DNA of 63,477 bases, taken from the NCBI GenBank assembly GCA_910578475.1, contig CAJTRK010000018.1:1-63477 (forward strand), written 5' to 3'. Position 1 is the first letter of the stretch. Each line of letters begins with the position of its first letter. This stretch comes from an uncultured Lachnospiraceae bacterium (GTDB lineage Bacteria > Bacillota > Clostridia > Lachnospirales > Lachnospiraceae). The position numbers and the translations under genes are program-made. Below, piece after piece: positions 1-6,747 of this stretch. The notes under the pieces are model-generated. The model did not search any database. It saw nothing but the letters and a program-made list of their open reading frames with translations, and had not been told where the DNA came from.

Positions 1-111
1 AAAAATCTACGAATAAATTTTTGGCCCATCGAGCCATGCAACATTTTTATACAAAGAGTTGCATCGCATGGAAGCACCCTGGGCAGTCGGGGGAAGCAGG
101 GAGGTTTTAGT

Positions 112-393
112 ATGTTAAGACTGACAGTAGGGCCGGAAGATTATCTGATGATTGGCGACGATATTAAGATTGTTTTTCTTGGCGGCAGCAAGAATCACAC
201 GCGAATCATGTTGGATATACCGAAGGAGTTAAATGTTGTCCGGAGCAAGGCGGTGGAAAAACATGCGGAAAATCCGGAAAAAAAAGCGGAGCTGCCTCAT
301 TATCATGCGGTTCCGGATTTGCCGGAGAAATATCGGAGAAAGAGGGCGGCCGTAAATGATAAGACTGGAAGAAAATTAAAAAATGACAACTGA
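112..393 (+). CDS. csrA: CsrA-family translational regulator with extended C-terminal tail
   Basis: CsrA binds GGA motifs in mRNA leaders as a homodimer and blocks ribosome access; in firmicutes its main target is flagellin mRNA and its antagonist is FliW. Residues 1-50 fit the family: the IGDDIKI strand, R31 in TRIMLDIP, and R44 in NVVRSK at the position of the conserved RNA-contact arginine. The protein is 93 residues against a usual 60-80; the extra tail after residue 50 is charged and of unknown role. A GGGAGG ribosome site precedes the ATG. It lies directly upstream of flagellin, whose leader carries two good CsrA sites. fliW is not in the window; it may lie just to the left, which is inference. 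Confidence 0.9.
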   Translation: MLRLTVGPEDYLMIGDDIKIVFLGGSKNHTRIMLDIPKELNVVRSKAVEKHAENPEKKAELPHYHAVPDLPEKYRRKRAAVNDKTGRKLKNDN

Positions 394-429
394 TATAAGA
401 TAACTGATACAAGATATTTACAGTATCAA

Positions 430-489
430 TAAAAGATTGGAGTTGTCTGCTTTGATAATAACCCGAAGCTATCCTGGGGGCTTTGGGTT
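430..489 (+). promoter_or_regulatory. Flagellin upstream region: weak sigma-D-like promoter and leader hairpin
   Basis: TAAA at 430-433 and TTTGATAA at 451-458 loosely resemble a sigma-D/sigma-28 promoter, but the spacer of 17 is longer than usual, so this is weak. Positions 460-469 (AACCCGAAGC) pair with 480-489 (GCTTTGGGTT) with one wobble, a 10-bp hairpin at the start of the presumed transcript. Just upstream, 389-416 is a near-perfect 14-nt tandem repeat overlapping the csrA stop. Confidence 0.35.
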
Positions 490-514
490 CATTATAAAAA
501 CTTATTTCAAAAAC

Positions 515-550
515 GCCGCAAAAGGATTTGCGGCAGCAAAAACAAGGAGG
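515..550 (+). promoter_or_regulatory. Two-site CsrA-binding leader of the flagellin mRNA
   Basis: 515-522 (GCCGCAAA) and 527-534 (TTTGCGGC) form a perfect 8-bp stem closed by the loop AGGA (523-526), the classic presentation of a CsrA GGA motif. The second site, ACAAGGAGG at 542-550, matches the CsrA consensus (ACARGGA) and is also the Shine-Dalgarno sequence of flagellin. The two GGA cores are 22 nt apart, a distance a CsrA dimer can bridge. This mirrors the known two-site hag leader of Bacillus subtilis. Binding itself is inferred. Confidence 0.75.
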
Positions 551-557
551 TAATTTT

Positions 558-1619
558 ATGGTAGTACAACACAACATTACAGCGATGAACTCTAACAGAA
601 TGCTCGGCCTTACAACAAGCGCACAGGCAAAATCGACGGAGAGATTATCATCCGGTTATAAGATTAACCGTGCGGCGGACGATGCGGCCGGACTCGCGAT
701 TTCCGAGAAAATGAGACGTCAGATAAGAGGTCTTACACAGGCTTCCGCAAATGCACAGGATGGTATCTCTACCGTGCAGACGGCAGAAGGCGCGCTGGCG
801 GAAGTGCAGGATATGTTACAGAGAATGAACGAGCTGGCTGTCAAGGGTGAGAACGGCACATTGACAACAACAGACCGGGCATCCATTCAGGCTGAGATAA
901 GTCAGTTAATGAGTGAAATTGACCGTGTTCAGAGCACGACGACTTTCAATGAAATGAATCTGTTGGACGGTTCTTTCATCAAAGGCCTTCAGGTTGGTGC
1001 GGAAGCGGGCCAGCATATCGTTGTCAGCATCGCTAACATGAGTATGGTTGGTCTTGCGACCAACATTGACAGTAAGCTGTATACGGCGGTTACTTTCAGA
1101 GGTTTAACGGCAGGCCAGATTACAGGCACACTGTCAACATACAAGATGGATACGGCATTAGCAAGCAAGGGCGTAAATGCAATGATTGGTACGATGACGG
1201 AGGACACTGTAAATACATTCACAAACCTCAGGGATGGAAAATACAACAGCGTGACGCTCGATAAGGATATGGCGATTGCGGTTATGAATACCTTTATGAA
1301 GCTCGTTCCGGGCGATGCAACGACCGTTGCTTCGGCAAAAGATTTCAACTCCCTGAACGCGTTTATCAAGGGCGCATTATCCTTAGTGTCTCAGCAGCGT
1401 TCCGACCTCGGTGCAATTCAGAACAGACTGGAGCATACGATTAATAACCTGGATAACATTGTCGAGAACACCACGTCTGCGGAATCTGCGATTCGTGATA
1501 CGGATATCGCTACCGAGATGGTGAAATACTCGAATAACGGTATTTTGCAGCAGGCCGGTACGTCCATGCTTTCCCAGGCAAATCAGGGCAATCAGCTGGC
1601 GTTGTCGCTGCTCGGTTAA
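558..1619 (+). CDS. hag: Flagellin
   Basis: Structural protein of the flagellar filament, exported and polymerised outside the cell. The N-terminal D0/D1 region (about residues 1-140) has the typical INRAADDAAGLAISEKMR and DGISTVQTAEGALAEV segments; the C-terminal D1/D0 region (about 275-353) carries RDTDIATEM and ends in QLALSLLG. The central variable region is short, giving 353 residues, a small flagellin. The ATG at 558 is chosen because AAGGAGG lies 7 nt upstream; an in-frame ATG at 528 lies inside the CsrA hairpin and has no ribosome site. A strong terminator follows. Translational repression by CsrA is expected from the leader. Confidence 0.95.
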   Translation: MVVQHNITAMNSNRMLGLTTSAQAKSTERLSSGYKINRAADDAAGLAISEKMRRQIRGLTQASANAQDGISTVQTAEGALAEVQDMLQRMNELAVKGENGTLTTTDRASIQAEISQLMSEIDRVQSTTTFNEMNLLDGSFIKGLQVGAEAGQHIVVSIANMSMVGLATNIDSKLYTAVTFRGLTAGQITGTLSTYKMDTALASKGVNAMIGTMTEDTVNTFTNLRDGKYNSVTLDKDMAIAVMNTFMKLVPGDATTVASAKDFNSLNAFIKGALSLVSQQRSDLGAIQNRLEHTINNLDNIVENTTSAESAIRDTDIATEMVKYSNNGILQQAGTSMLSQANQGNQLALSLLG

Positions 1620-1654
1620 GGTTACCGTCGGTCTTCCAAAAGTATATCATATTG

Positions 1655-1692
1655 AAACAGCCGCATTCCCGAAATGGGATGCGGCTGTTTTC
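1655..1692. terminator. Bidirectional terminator between flagellin and the GGDEF-EAL gene
   Basis: AAACAGCCGCAT...ATGCGGCTGTTTT forms a 15-bp GC-rich stem with one bulge. It is flanked by A and T runs and lies between two convergent genes, so it can serve both strands. Confidence 0.85.
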
Positions 1693-3436
1693 ATAGAGCA
1701 TTCTCTTTTAACAATGCGAAAAATTCATCTTCCGGCATCGGTTGTGCATAGTAATATCCCTGTACCTGGTCACAGCCGATGCTTTGCAGTAAATCGATTT
1801 GCGCCTTTGACTCAACGCCTTCGGCCAGAAGACCGAGTTCTAATTTATCCGACATGGAAACGACCTGTTCCAGAATCAGCTTTCCCTTATCGGAGACCAT
1901 CATATTTTCCATAAATTTCCGGTCCAGCTTAATGACGTCAAAAGGCGTTTCCAGAAGAATGTTCAGGGAAGAGTAGCCGCTTCCGAAATCATCCATTAAC
2001 AGCGTAAAACCTTCTTCCTTGAGTTGGAAAGCTTTTTTGCTTACCTGCTGGCTGTCGGCGGTTTCGGTGATTTCCAGTTCGAGAAGATTTCTTGCGATTC
2101 CGCTTTGGGCAATCAGGCCGGAAAGCACATGAATACACTCGTTATCGCGCAGATGAACGCGGGATACGTTGACGGAGACCGGGCAGGCGTTTATACCGGC
2201 GTCTTGACATTTTTTAATAAAATGACACGCCCTTTCCCAGATATAATAATCAACTTTTTTAATAAAACCGTTTTCCTCGATAACGGGAATGAACTGGTCC
2301 GGATAAATCATGCCGCGTCTGGGATGATACCACCGGACGAGCGCTTCCGCGCCGATAATTTTATTTTGGGAAATGCTGTATTTGGGCTGGAGATACATCT
2401 GGAACTGGTTTTCGGCGATGGCTGTTTCCATGTTTTCTTCAATAAATTTTCTGTTATACAGCGTTTCCTTAAATTGCTCTTTATAGAAAAGAATATTTGT
2501 AAGGATATTATTTTTGGCCGCTCTTCTTGCCATAGCGGCGCGGTCCTCCATCTGCCGCATTTCCGTTGCTCCCTCTTCAACCGAGTAGACGCCGAACGTA
2601 ATGTGCAGCTTTACATCTTTAAAACAGTTGATATTTTGGTCGATTTGCCGGATGAACTCTAAAAGTTCCCCGTCGTTTTCATATTCTGTAACGACCATAA
2701 ATACATCGCTGCGCAGATTAATAAAATATTGTTCGGGATGGCATAGTTCTTTGAGCTGCCTGTTGATGAAATCCAGAATTTCATCGCCGAATTTTTCTCC
2801 GTACAGGTCGTTGATAATTTTAAATTTGGAAATATCAAATTGAATAAAACCGATTTCTTTTGTAGAAGAAAGCAGAAGATTATTGACATTTCTGCGAAAA
2901 CATTTCAAACGGGCAAGCCCCTTTAGAATGCTTTGCATTTCGTCCGTTTTCGGAAGGTCTTCCGGAGAAATCGTACTTTCCGTCTTATCTTTGAGAATAT
3001 CCGCAAGCATTTCTTCCAGAATATCGATGCTGGCGTCCAGCGCATTGGGACATTTTTGAAGAATCAGGCCTTCTTTGCGGATAACGGCCAATTCTTCCGG
3101 CTTGGAAATATCTTTGCCGAGAATATCCCGGCAGTTGACGGCGCCTCCCATTTTTTCCGTAAAGCGTCGGATGAATTCATCGGTTTTCTGATTACCGTAT
3201 ACCTCCAGTTCCCGGTCCTGCGAATCGTAGAAACCGAGCGCCATGCCCAGTATCAGCAGCGATGCGGTAATACATCCGCATGTTCCGCCCTGGCGCATTC
3301 CGCCGCCGAAACAGGAGCTTATTTTGAATGCGGTTTTTAAATCCAGTCCAAAGTCTTCCGCGAAGGAGCCGAACAGAGCCTGAGAACAATGATATTGCTG
3401 ATTCAGGAGCTGTACGGCTTTTCCTTTATGTGTCAT
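1691..3436 (-). CDS. C_GCAxxG_C_C domain - degenerate GGDEF - EAL c-di-GMP phosphodiesterase
   Basis: 581 residues in three parts. Residues about 1-150 match the cysteine-rich C_GCAxxG_C_C family (SCFGGGMRQGGTCGCITASL, with further Cys in NCRDIL and LQKCPN), thought to be redox-linked. Residues about 170-310 are GGDEF-like, but the signature is replaced by LRSDVF, so cyclase activity is unlikely. The C-terminal EAL domain keeps its metal and catalytic positions: EALVRW, VNVSR, ELEITE, MDDFGSGYS, IKLDR, AEGVE and QGYYYAQP. It should hydrolyse c-di-GMP in the cytoplasm. GGAGG lies upstream of the ATG. No transmembrane segment is evident. The N-terminal fusion suggests redox or metal sensing, which is inference. 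Confidence 0.85.
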   Translation of the reverse strand: MTHKGKAVQLLNQQYHCSQALFGSFAEDFGLDLKTAFKISSCFGGGMRQGGTCGCITASLLILGMALGFYDSQDRELEVYGNQKTDEFIRRFTEKMGGAVNCRDILGKDISKPEELAVIRKEGLILQKCPNALDASIDILEEMLADILKDKTESTISPEDLPKTDEMQSILKGLARLKCFRRNVNNLLLSSTKEIGFIQFDISKFKIINDLYGEKFGDEILDFINRQLKELCHPEQYFINLRSDVFMVVTEYENDGELLEFIRQIDQNINCFKDVKLHITFGVYSVEEGATEMRQMEDRAAMARRAAKNNILTNILFYKEQFKETLYNRKFIEENMETAIAENQFQMYLQPKYSISQNKIIGAEALVRWYHPRRGMIYPDQFIPVIEENGFIKKVDYYIWERACHFIKKCQDAGINACPVSVNVSRVHLRDNECIHVLSGLIAQSGIARNLLELEITETADSQQVSKKAFQLKEEGFTLLMDDFGSGYSSLNILLETPFDVIKLDRKFMENMMVSDKGKLILEQVVSMSDKLELGLLAEGVESKAQIDLLQSIGCDQVQGYYYAQPMPEDEFFALLKENAL

Positions 3437-3536
3437 GATATTCCTCCGTTAAAAATAAGGTGTATTGATATTCTAGCACACAAAGGCGGGAATGGGAAGT
3501 GGAAGCCGTCGGAGCGATGCCGCCCAAACGATGGTT

Positions 3537-4080
3537 CTAGCGGAGTTTTTCGCGGATTTGTTCCCGGCGGCAGACTTCCAGTTTATCAAAAATATTGGAG
3601 ATATGTTTTTTGACTGTCGTTTCGGAAATATTCAGTTCCGCGGCAATTTCGCCGTTGCTTTTGCCCTGTTCAATGAGAAGCGCCAGCTCCGCCTCCCTGT
3701 TGGTGAGACCCAGTCTGCGGTAGGCTTCGTAAGCTTCCGATGCCGTTGTATAGTTCCGTTCTGCGGGAGGAACTGCAGGGAGGGACGCTTCCGGCTTTTG
3801 TGCCGGAGACAGCCTCCTGTTCCGGTGTTTTGCCGGGTTCGATGGAAAAAATAACCCACAGACAGATGCCGTACAGAAGGGCGGCAGCTTAAGGAGATTT
3901 CTCTTAATAAATGTTCCTGTTTCAGCTCTGTTGACAGGAGAAGGAAAAGAAGGATAAATGTCTGGATATAGCTTGCCAGAACTGTTTCAAATCAAACAAT
4001 TCTTTCAGGTCAAAGTGTAATAAAATTGATAAAATGACAAGATATACGAAAACAGAAGCTGCTTTTGTGATATTTTTCAT
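3537..4080 (-). pseudogene. Decayed membrane-anchored LuxR-type HTH regulator
   Basis: No single frame covers this gene, but pieces in successive frames make a coherent protein. An ATG at 4080 begins MKNITKAASVFVYLVILSIL (membrane segment). A second frame continues ILLFLLLSTELKQEHLLREI. The first frame then resumes with AALLYGICLWVIFSIE (second membrane segment) after in-frame stops. The third frame gives YRRLGLTNREAELALL and a complete LuxR helix-turn-helix (GEIAAELNISETTVKKHISN) ending at 3537. At least three frame changes and several stops make it a pseudogene rather than one sequencing slip. It lies 45 nt downstream of the frameshifted MotA-like gene on the same strand. The family call for the HTH is firm; the original ligand or role is unknown. 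Confidence 0.75.
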
Positions 4081-4124
4081 GATATACTAACCATCCATTC
4101 CTGCTCAGCCCGCGATAGTCCGGC

Positions 4125-4606
4125 TTAGCGGATTTCATTTTTTTCCTGTAAAATTTCATCTTCCGATTCCGGCATAAATTCGATGATACGCACCTGTAAG
4201 ATGGATTTGATGGGGAGCAGCAGAAGCGCCAGTGCGGCTCCGTAAATAAAGCACAGCAGGGTAACGGATAAGGCAGGGCCAAGAGACCACGGCGTATCCA
4301 GCGCATGGAGCACCATAAGCGAGGAGGTCAGAAACAGGAAGAGGCCGCTGCACAGGAATGTCCGTACCATCATATCGACCGCTTCCGAAGCCCGTTTGAG
4401 TTCGATTAGGCTGCTGTCTTTTTTTTGCCGAGCGCAATATGGAAAGCATTGTTGAAATCCCTGAACAGACCGGATGAAATCAGAATCGGGATGCTGAGGA
4501 GCAAAATCAGAAGCAAGCTCGGCCAGCTCATGAAATTTTGGAGAGATACCGAATAAGTCAGGATGACCGTTACGAGAATGACTGCAAGAATGGAAATAAA
4601 ATACAT
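4125..4606 (-). pseudogene. MotA-like small membrane protein, frameshifted at an A8 run
   Basis: The gene starts at the ATG at 4606 behind GAAGGAGG and runs as MYFISILAVILVTVILTYSV... to GKKKTAA-stop. One base shift at the A8 run (minus strand of 4419-4426) opens the continuation DSSLIELKRASEAVDMMVRT, followed by two more hydrophobic segments and an acidic end. The joined product is about 160 residues with four membrane segments and resembles the short MotA-like channel proteins paired with LuxR genes in Lachnospiraceae; that resemblance is from memory. The shift site reads A AAA AAG in frame, a known efficient minus-one slippery heptamer, so programmed frameshifting is possible. The decayed neighbour makes simple mutation, or an assembly error in the homopolymer, equally likely. 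Confidence 0.65.
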
Positions 4607-4645
4607 AGAATGCCTCCTTCTAATCCGTGTGGACTCGTTATTCAT

Positions 4646-4832
4646 GGTCACCGTGGAGCGGGAGCCGGGCGGGATATCGTTTCTCTGGCGGCGGCCCTGG
4701 AAAACCGTCGGCACTTAGCGAAAAAGCGGCGTAATGCTGCTTTTGAGCTTAGTACCGCTACTGGTTTTCGCGGAGCGGGAGCGTGCCGCCAAAGAGAACG
4801 ATATCCCGCCCGGCTCCCGCTCCACGGTGACC
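4646..4832 (-). repeat. Palindromic element, family A, copy 1
   Basis: Arms 4646-4681 and 4797-4832 are perfect 36-nt inverted repeats. The 115-nt interior matches the interior of the copy at 18632-18831 in opposite orientation: shared blocks include AGCGGTACTAAGCTCAAAAG, a GGCACGCTC..CGCTCCG strip and a CTAAGT strip. The interior is itself a nested imperfect hairpin. The outer arms of the two copies are unrelated in sequence. It lies between the MotA-like gene and the GGDEF gene at 5080, and is followed on the plus strand by a T run. Confidence 0.8.
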
Positions 4833-5001
4833 GGTTTTTTGTTTATAGTATAACCATAGTATCATCATAAATGAAAGGCCTGAAAAACACCATACTTCTT
4901 TCGGTAGTATTTTGGTAGTAGGCGTCTGCTGTACCCGGTCCGGATTTTCCCATACCGCGGCCGGGTGGTTTTGCGGCAGGGGTTACACCGTGTACAGAGG
5001 G

Positions 5002-5030
5002 TAGACAAATTACAATAAAAAAGGTATACT
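5002..5030 (+). promoter_or_regulatory. Sigma-A-type promoter of the degenerate GGDEF gene
   Basis: TAGACA (5002-5007), spacer 17, TATACT (5025-5030). A start point near 5037 leaves a short leader before the ATGs at 5056 and 5080. Confidence 0.6.
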
Positions 5031-5079
5031 TAACACAGGTTTGCAATAGCATCAAATGGGGATAGGAGAGATAAGCGGT

Positions 5080-6006
5080 ATGGAGTACGGATCGGTTCCT
5101 TTTGAAAAGAGAATCAGGGAAAATATTAAAAACTATGCGATGGATAATCTGTATCCGGTGGACTCGCTGAGGGAACATTTGAAATCGCTTTCGGCAATGA
5201 CGGGGGCGGAGCTTCTGTTGACGGACCGGCATGGGGAAAAGGTTGTTTCCGTCGGAAACTTTGCCGGATTTTTGCCGGATGTAGTCGGAAATCCCGGAAA
5301 GAAGGTGCGGGTCTGCAACAGGACGATTGCGCATCTTTATGTGAAGATGGAAGGCGTGGAAGCAGGCAAAGAGCAGCTTGTGGAAGAGATGCTGGATGCG
5401 GAAGTAAAGATGTTCTCCTGTCTCGGCGAAGAGGCGTACAGACACAGAGAATATGCAATTTATATGGATGAACTGGAAGAGAGACTGGGTGAAAAGCATG
5501 TTCAGACAGTGAACGGGGAGATGAAAGACGCGCTGACCGGCGTATATCATAAATTCTATTTTGAGGAGCGTATGCGGGCGATGGATGCTTCGGAAGTCGT
5601 TCCGGTAGCTGTTATCAATGCCAACATCAATGACTGGAAATACGTCAATGACCATTTCGGGGACGAAGAGAGTGACCGCCTGATTAAAACGATTGCAGGA
5701 TTTCTGCAAAAGGAGGCAAAGGCGGATTATGAGGTCGGCCGCGTAGACGGTGACGTGTTCATTGTTTTAATACCGATGGCGGATGACGGAGAGGCGGAGG
5801 ATTACTGCCGCAGAGTGCAGGCGGACTGCCTCGCGTTTGAAGACGACAAACTGGCGCCTTCCGTAGCCTGCGGCATTGTTTATAAAACGAATGTGGAAGA
5901 AAAAATAGCGGATAAGCTGCCGGATGCGGAATATGAAATGTTCGACAATAAGTTTGAGATAAAGAACGCGCCCGGTTACCGGGAGCGGCTGGAAAAAGGG
6001 AAATAA
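5080..6006 (+). CDS. Degenerate GGDEF-domain protein with N-terminal sensor-like region
   Basis: 308 residues from the ATG at 5080, chosen because AGGAGA lies 11 nt upstream; an in-frame ATG at 5056 has no ribosome site. The N-terminal half (about 1-130) holds a possible sensor fold (AELLLTDRHGEKVVSVGNF). The C-terminal half has the GGDEF landmarks DALTGVYHKFYFEERM and NDWKYVNDHFGDEESDRLIK, but the active-site loop reads RVDGDVF instead of GGDEF. It probably lacks cyclase activity and may bind a nucleotide or act as a scaffold, which is inference. It is soluble, with no membrane segment, and is transcribed alone from its own promoter. Confidence 0.75.
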   Translation: MEYGSVPFEKRIRENIKNYAMDNLYPVDSLREHLKSLSAMTGAELLLTDRHGEKVVSVGNFAGFLPDVVGNPGKKVRVCNRTIAHLYVKMEGVEAGKEQLVEEMLDAEVKMFSCLGEEAYRHREYAIYMDELEERLGEKHVQTVNGEMKDALTGVYHKFYFEERMRAMDASEVVPVAVINANINDWKYVNDHFGDEESDRLIKTIAGFLQKEAKADYEVGRVDGDVFIVLIPMADDGEAEDYCRRVQADCLAFEDDKLAPSVACGIVYKTNVEEKIADKLPDAEYEMFDNKFEIKNAPGYRERLEKGK

Positions 6007-6169
6007 AGGAATGCCGGGCCACAGCGCCCGGTATTATTATGCGGTGAAATGGCAATTCTAAAAAAAGTATTAAATTCTATTTTTTGGGAGATGATAAGAA
6101 AATAAGAGGAAATATTAGAAAATAAGAGATAATTATATGAAAATAATAGAAATATCACTTTGTTTAAGT

Positions 6170-6198
6170 TTGCAAAGTAATAGTGATAAAACTAATAT
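6170..6198 (+). promoter_or_regulatory. groESL sigma-A promoter
   Basis: TTGCAA (6170-6175), spacer 17, TAATAT (6193-6198), ending 11 nt before the CIRCE element, so HrcA bound there would cover the start of transcription. Confidence 0.8.
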
Positions 6199-6209
6199 AT
6201 GCTTAGCGA

Positions 6210-6236
6210 TTAGCACTCGACACAAATGAGTGCTAA
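6210..6236 (+). promoter_or_regulatory. CIRCE operator (HrcA binding site)
   Basis: A perfect match to the CIRCE consensus: TTAGCACTC, nine bases, GAGTGCTAA. This is the operator of the HrcA heat-shock repressor; groESL induction on heat or unfolded-protein stress follows from known biology. Confidence 0.97.
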
Positions 6237-6327
6237 CAGAATAACAAATGGACGGCAGGCGCATAAAAATATAGAAGGGCGTTTGTTGCAAGAGGAAAAG
6301 GAACATTATATTAAGGAGGCAGAAAAT

Positions 6328-6612
6328 ATGAAATTAGTACCACTTGGTGACAGAGTTGTATTGAAACAGTTAGTAGCTGAGGAGACGACCAAATCCGGCA
6401 TCGTTCTTCCCGGCCAGAGCAAGGAGAAACCGCAGCAGGCAGAGGTTATTGCAGTAGGCCCCGGCGGCGTAGTGGACGGTAAGGAAGTGAAGATGGAAGT
6501 AAAGGTCGGCGACCAGGTTATCTATTCCAAATATTCCGGAACGGAAGTTAAAATTGAAGAGGAAGAATATATCATTGTAAGACAGAATGATATTCTGGCA
6601 GTATGTGAATAG
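6328..6612 (+). CDS. groES: Co-chaperonin GroES
   Basis: 94 residues, normal for the family. GroES forms the heptameric lid on GroEL. The start MKLVPLGDRVVLKQL is typical and the ATG at 6328 has AAGGAGG 10 nt upstream; the open frame extends upstream through the CIRCE element but has no ribosome site there. The mobile loop (ETTKSGIVLPGQSKEKPQQ) and the family segments EVIAVGPG and YSKYSGTEVKIEEEEY are present. It is the first gene of groES-groEL under HrcA/CIRCE control. Confidence 0.97.
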   Translation: MKLVPLGDRVVLKQLVAEETTKSGIVLPGQSKEKPQQAEVIAVGPGGVVDGKEVKMEVKVGDQVIYSKYSGTEVKIEEEEYIIVRQNDILAVCE

Positions 6613-6613
6613 C

Positions 6614-6676
6614 AGGAAGAACTTCTAAGGCTTGCGCCGGCGGCGTTTCGCCGGGAAGTCCTGCGGTATTGCAGAA
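6614..6676 (+). repeat. Hairpin repeat family B, copy 1 (degenerate)
   Basis: Between groES and groEL. It shares the order GAAGAACTTCTAAGGCTTGC - CGCC/GGCG inner hairpin - TTTCGCC - GAAGT with copies at 13241-13299 and 41115-41168, but its 3' half has drifted (GGGAAGTCCTGCGGTATTGC). Confidence 0.6.
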
Positions 6677-6747
6677 CGTGAAAAAGATATGACATGAAAA
6701 CAGCATGAAATTAGGCACAAACAATAAATTCAGGAGGAAGATTTATC

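Noticed and set aside
1..111. Partial fliW gene at the left edge
   Set aside because: No FliW-like reading was found in any frame; the segment only has an ATGCAAC/GTTGCAT inverted repeat and the csrA ribosome site.
3632..3859. Open frame of 75 codons inside the LuxR remnant
   Set aside because: It is the wrong frame over the helix-turn-helix; the correct frame gives a recognisable LuxR domain.
4538..4870. Open frame across the family A palindrome
   Set aside because: Created by the inverted repeat itself; there is no ribosome site and no protein-like composition.
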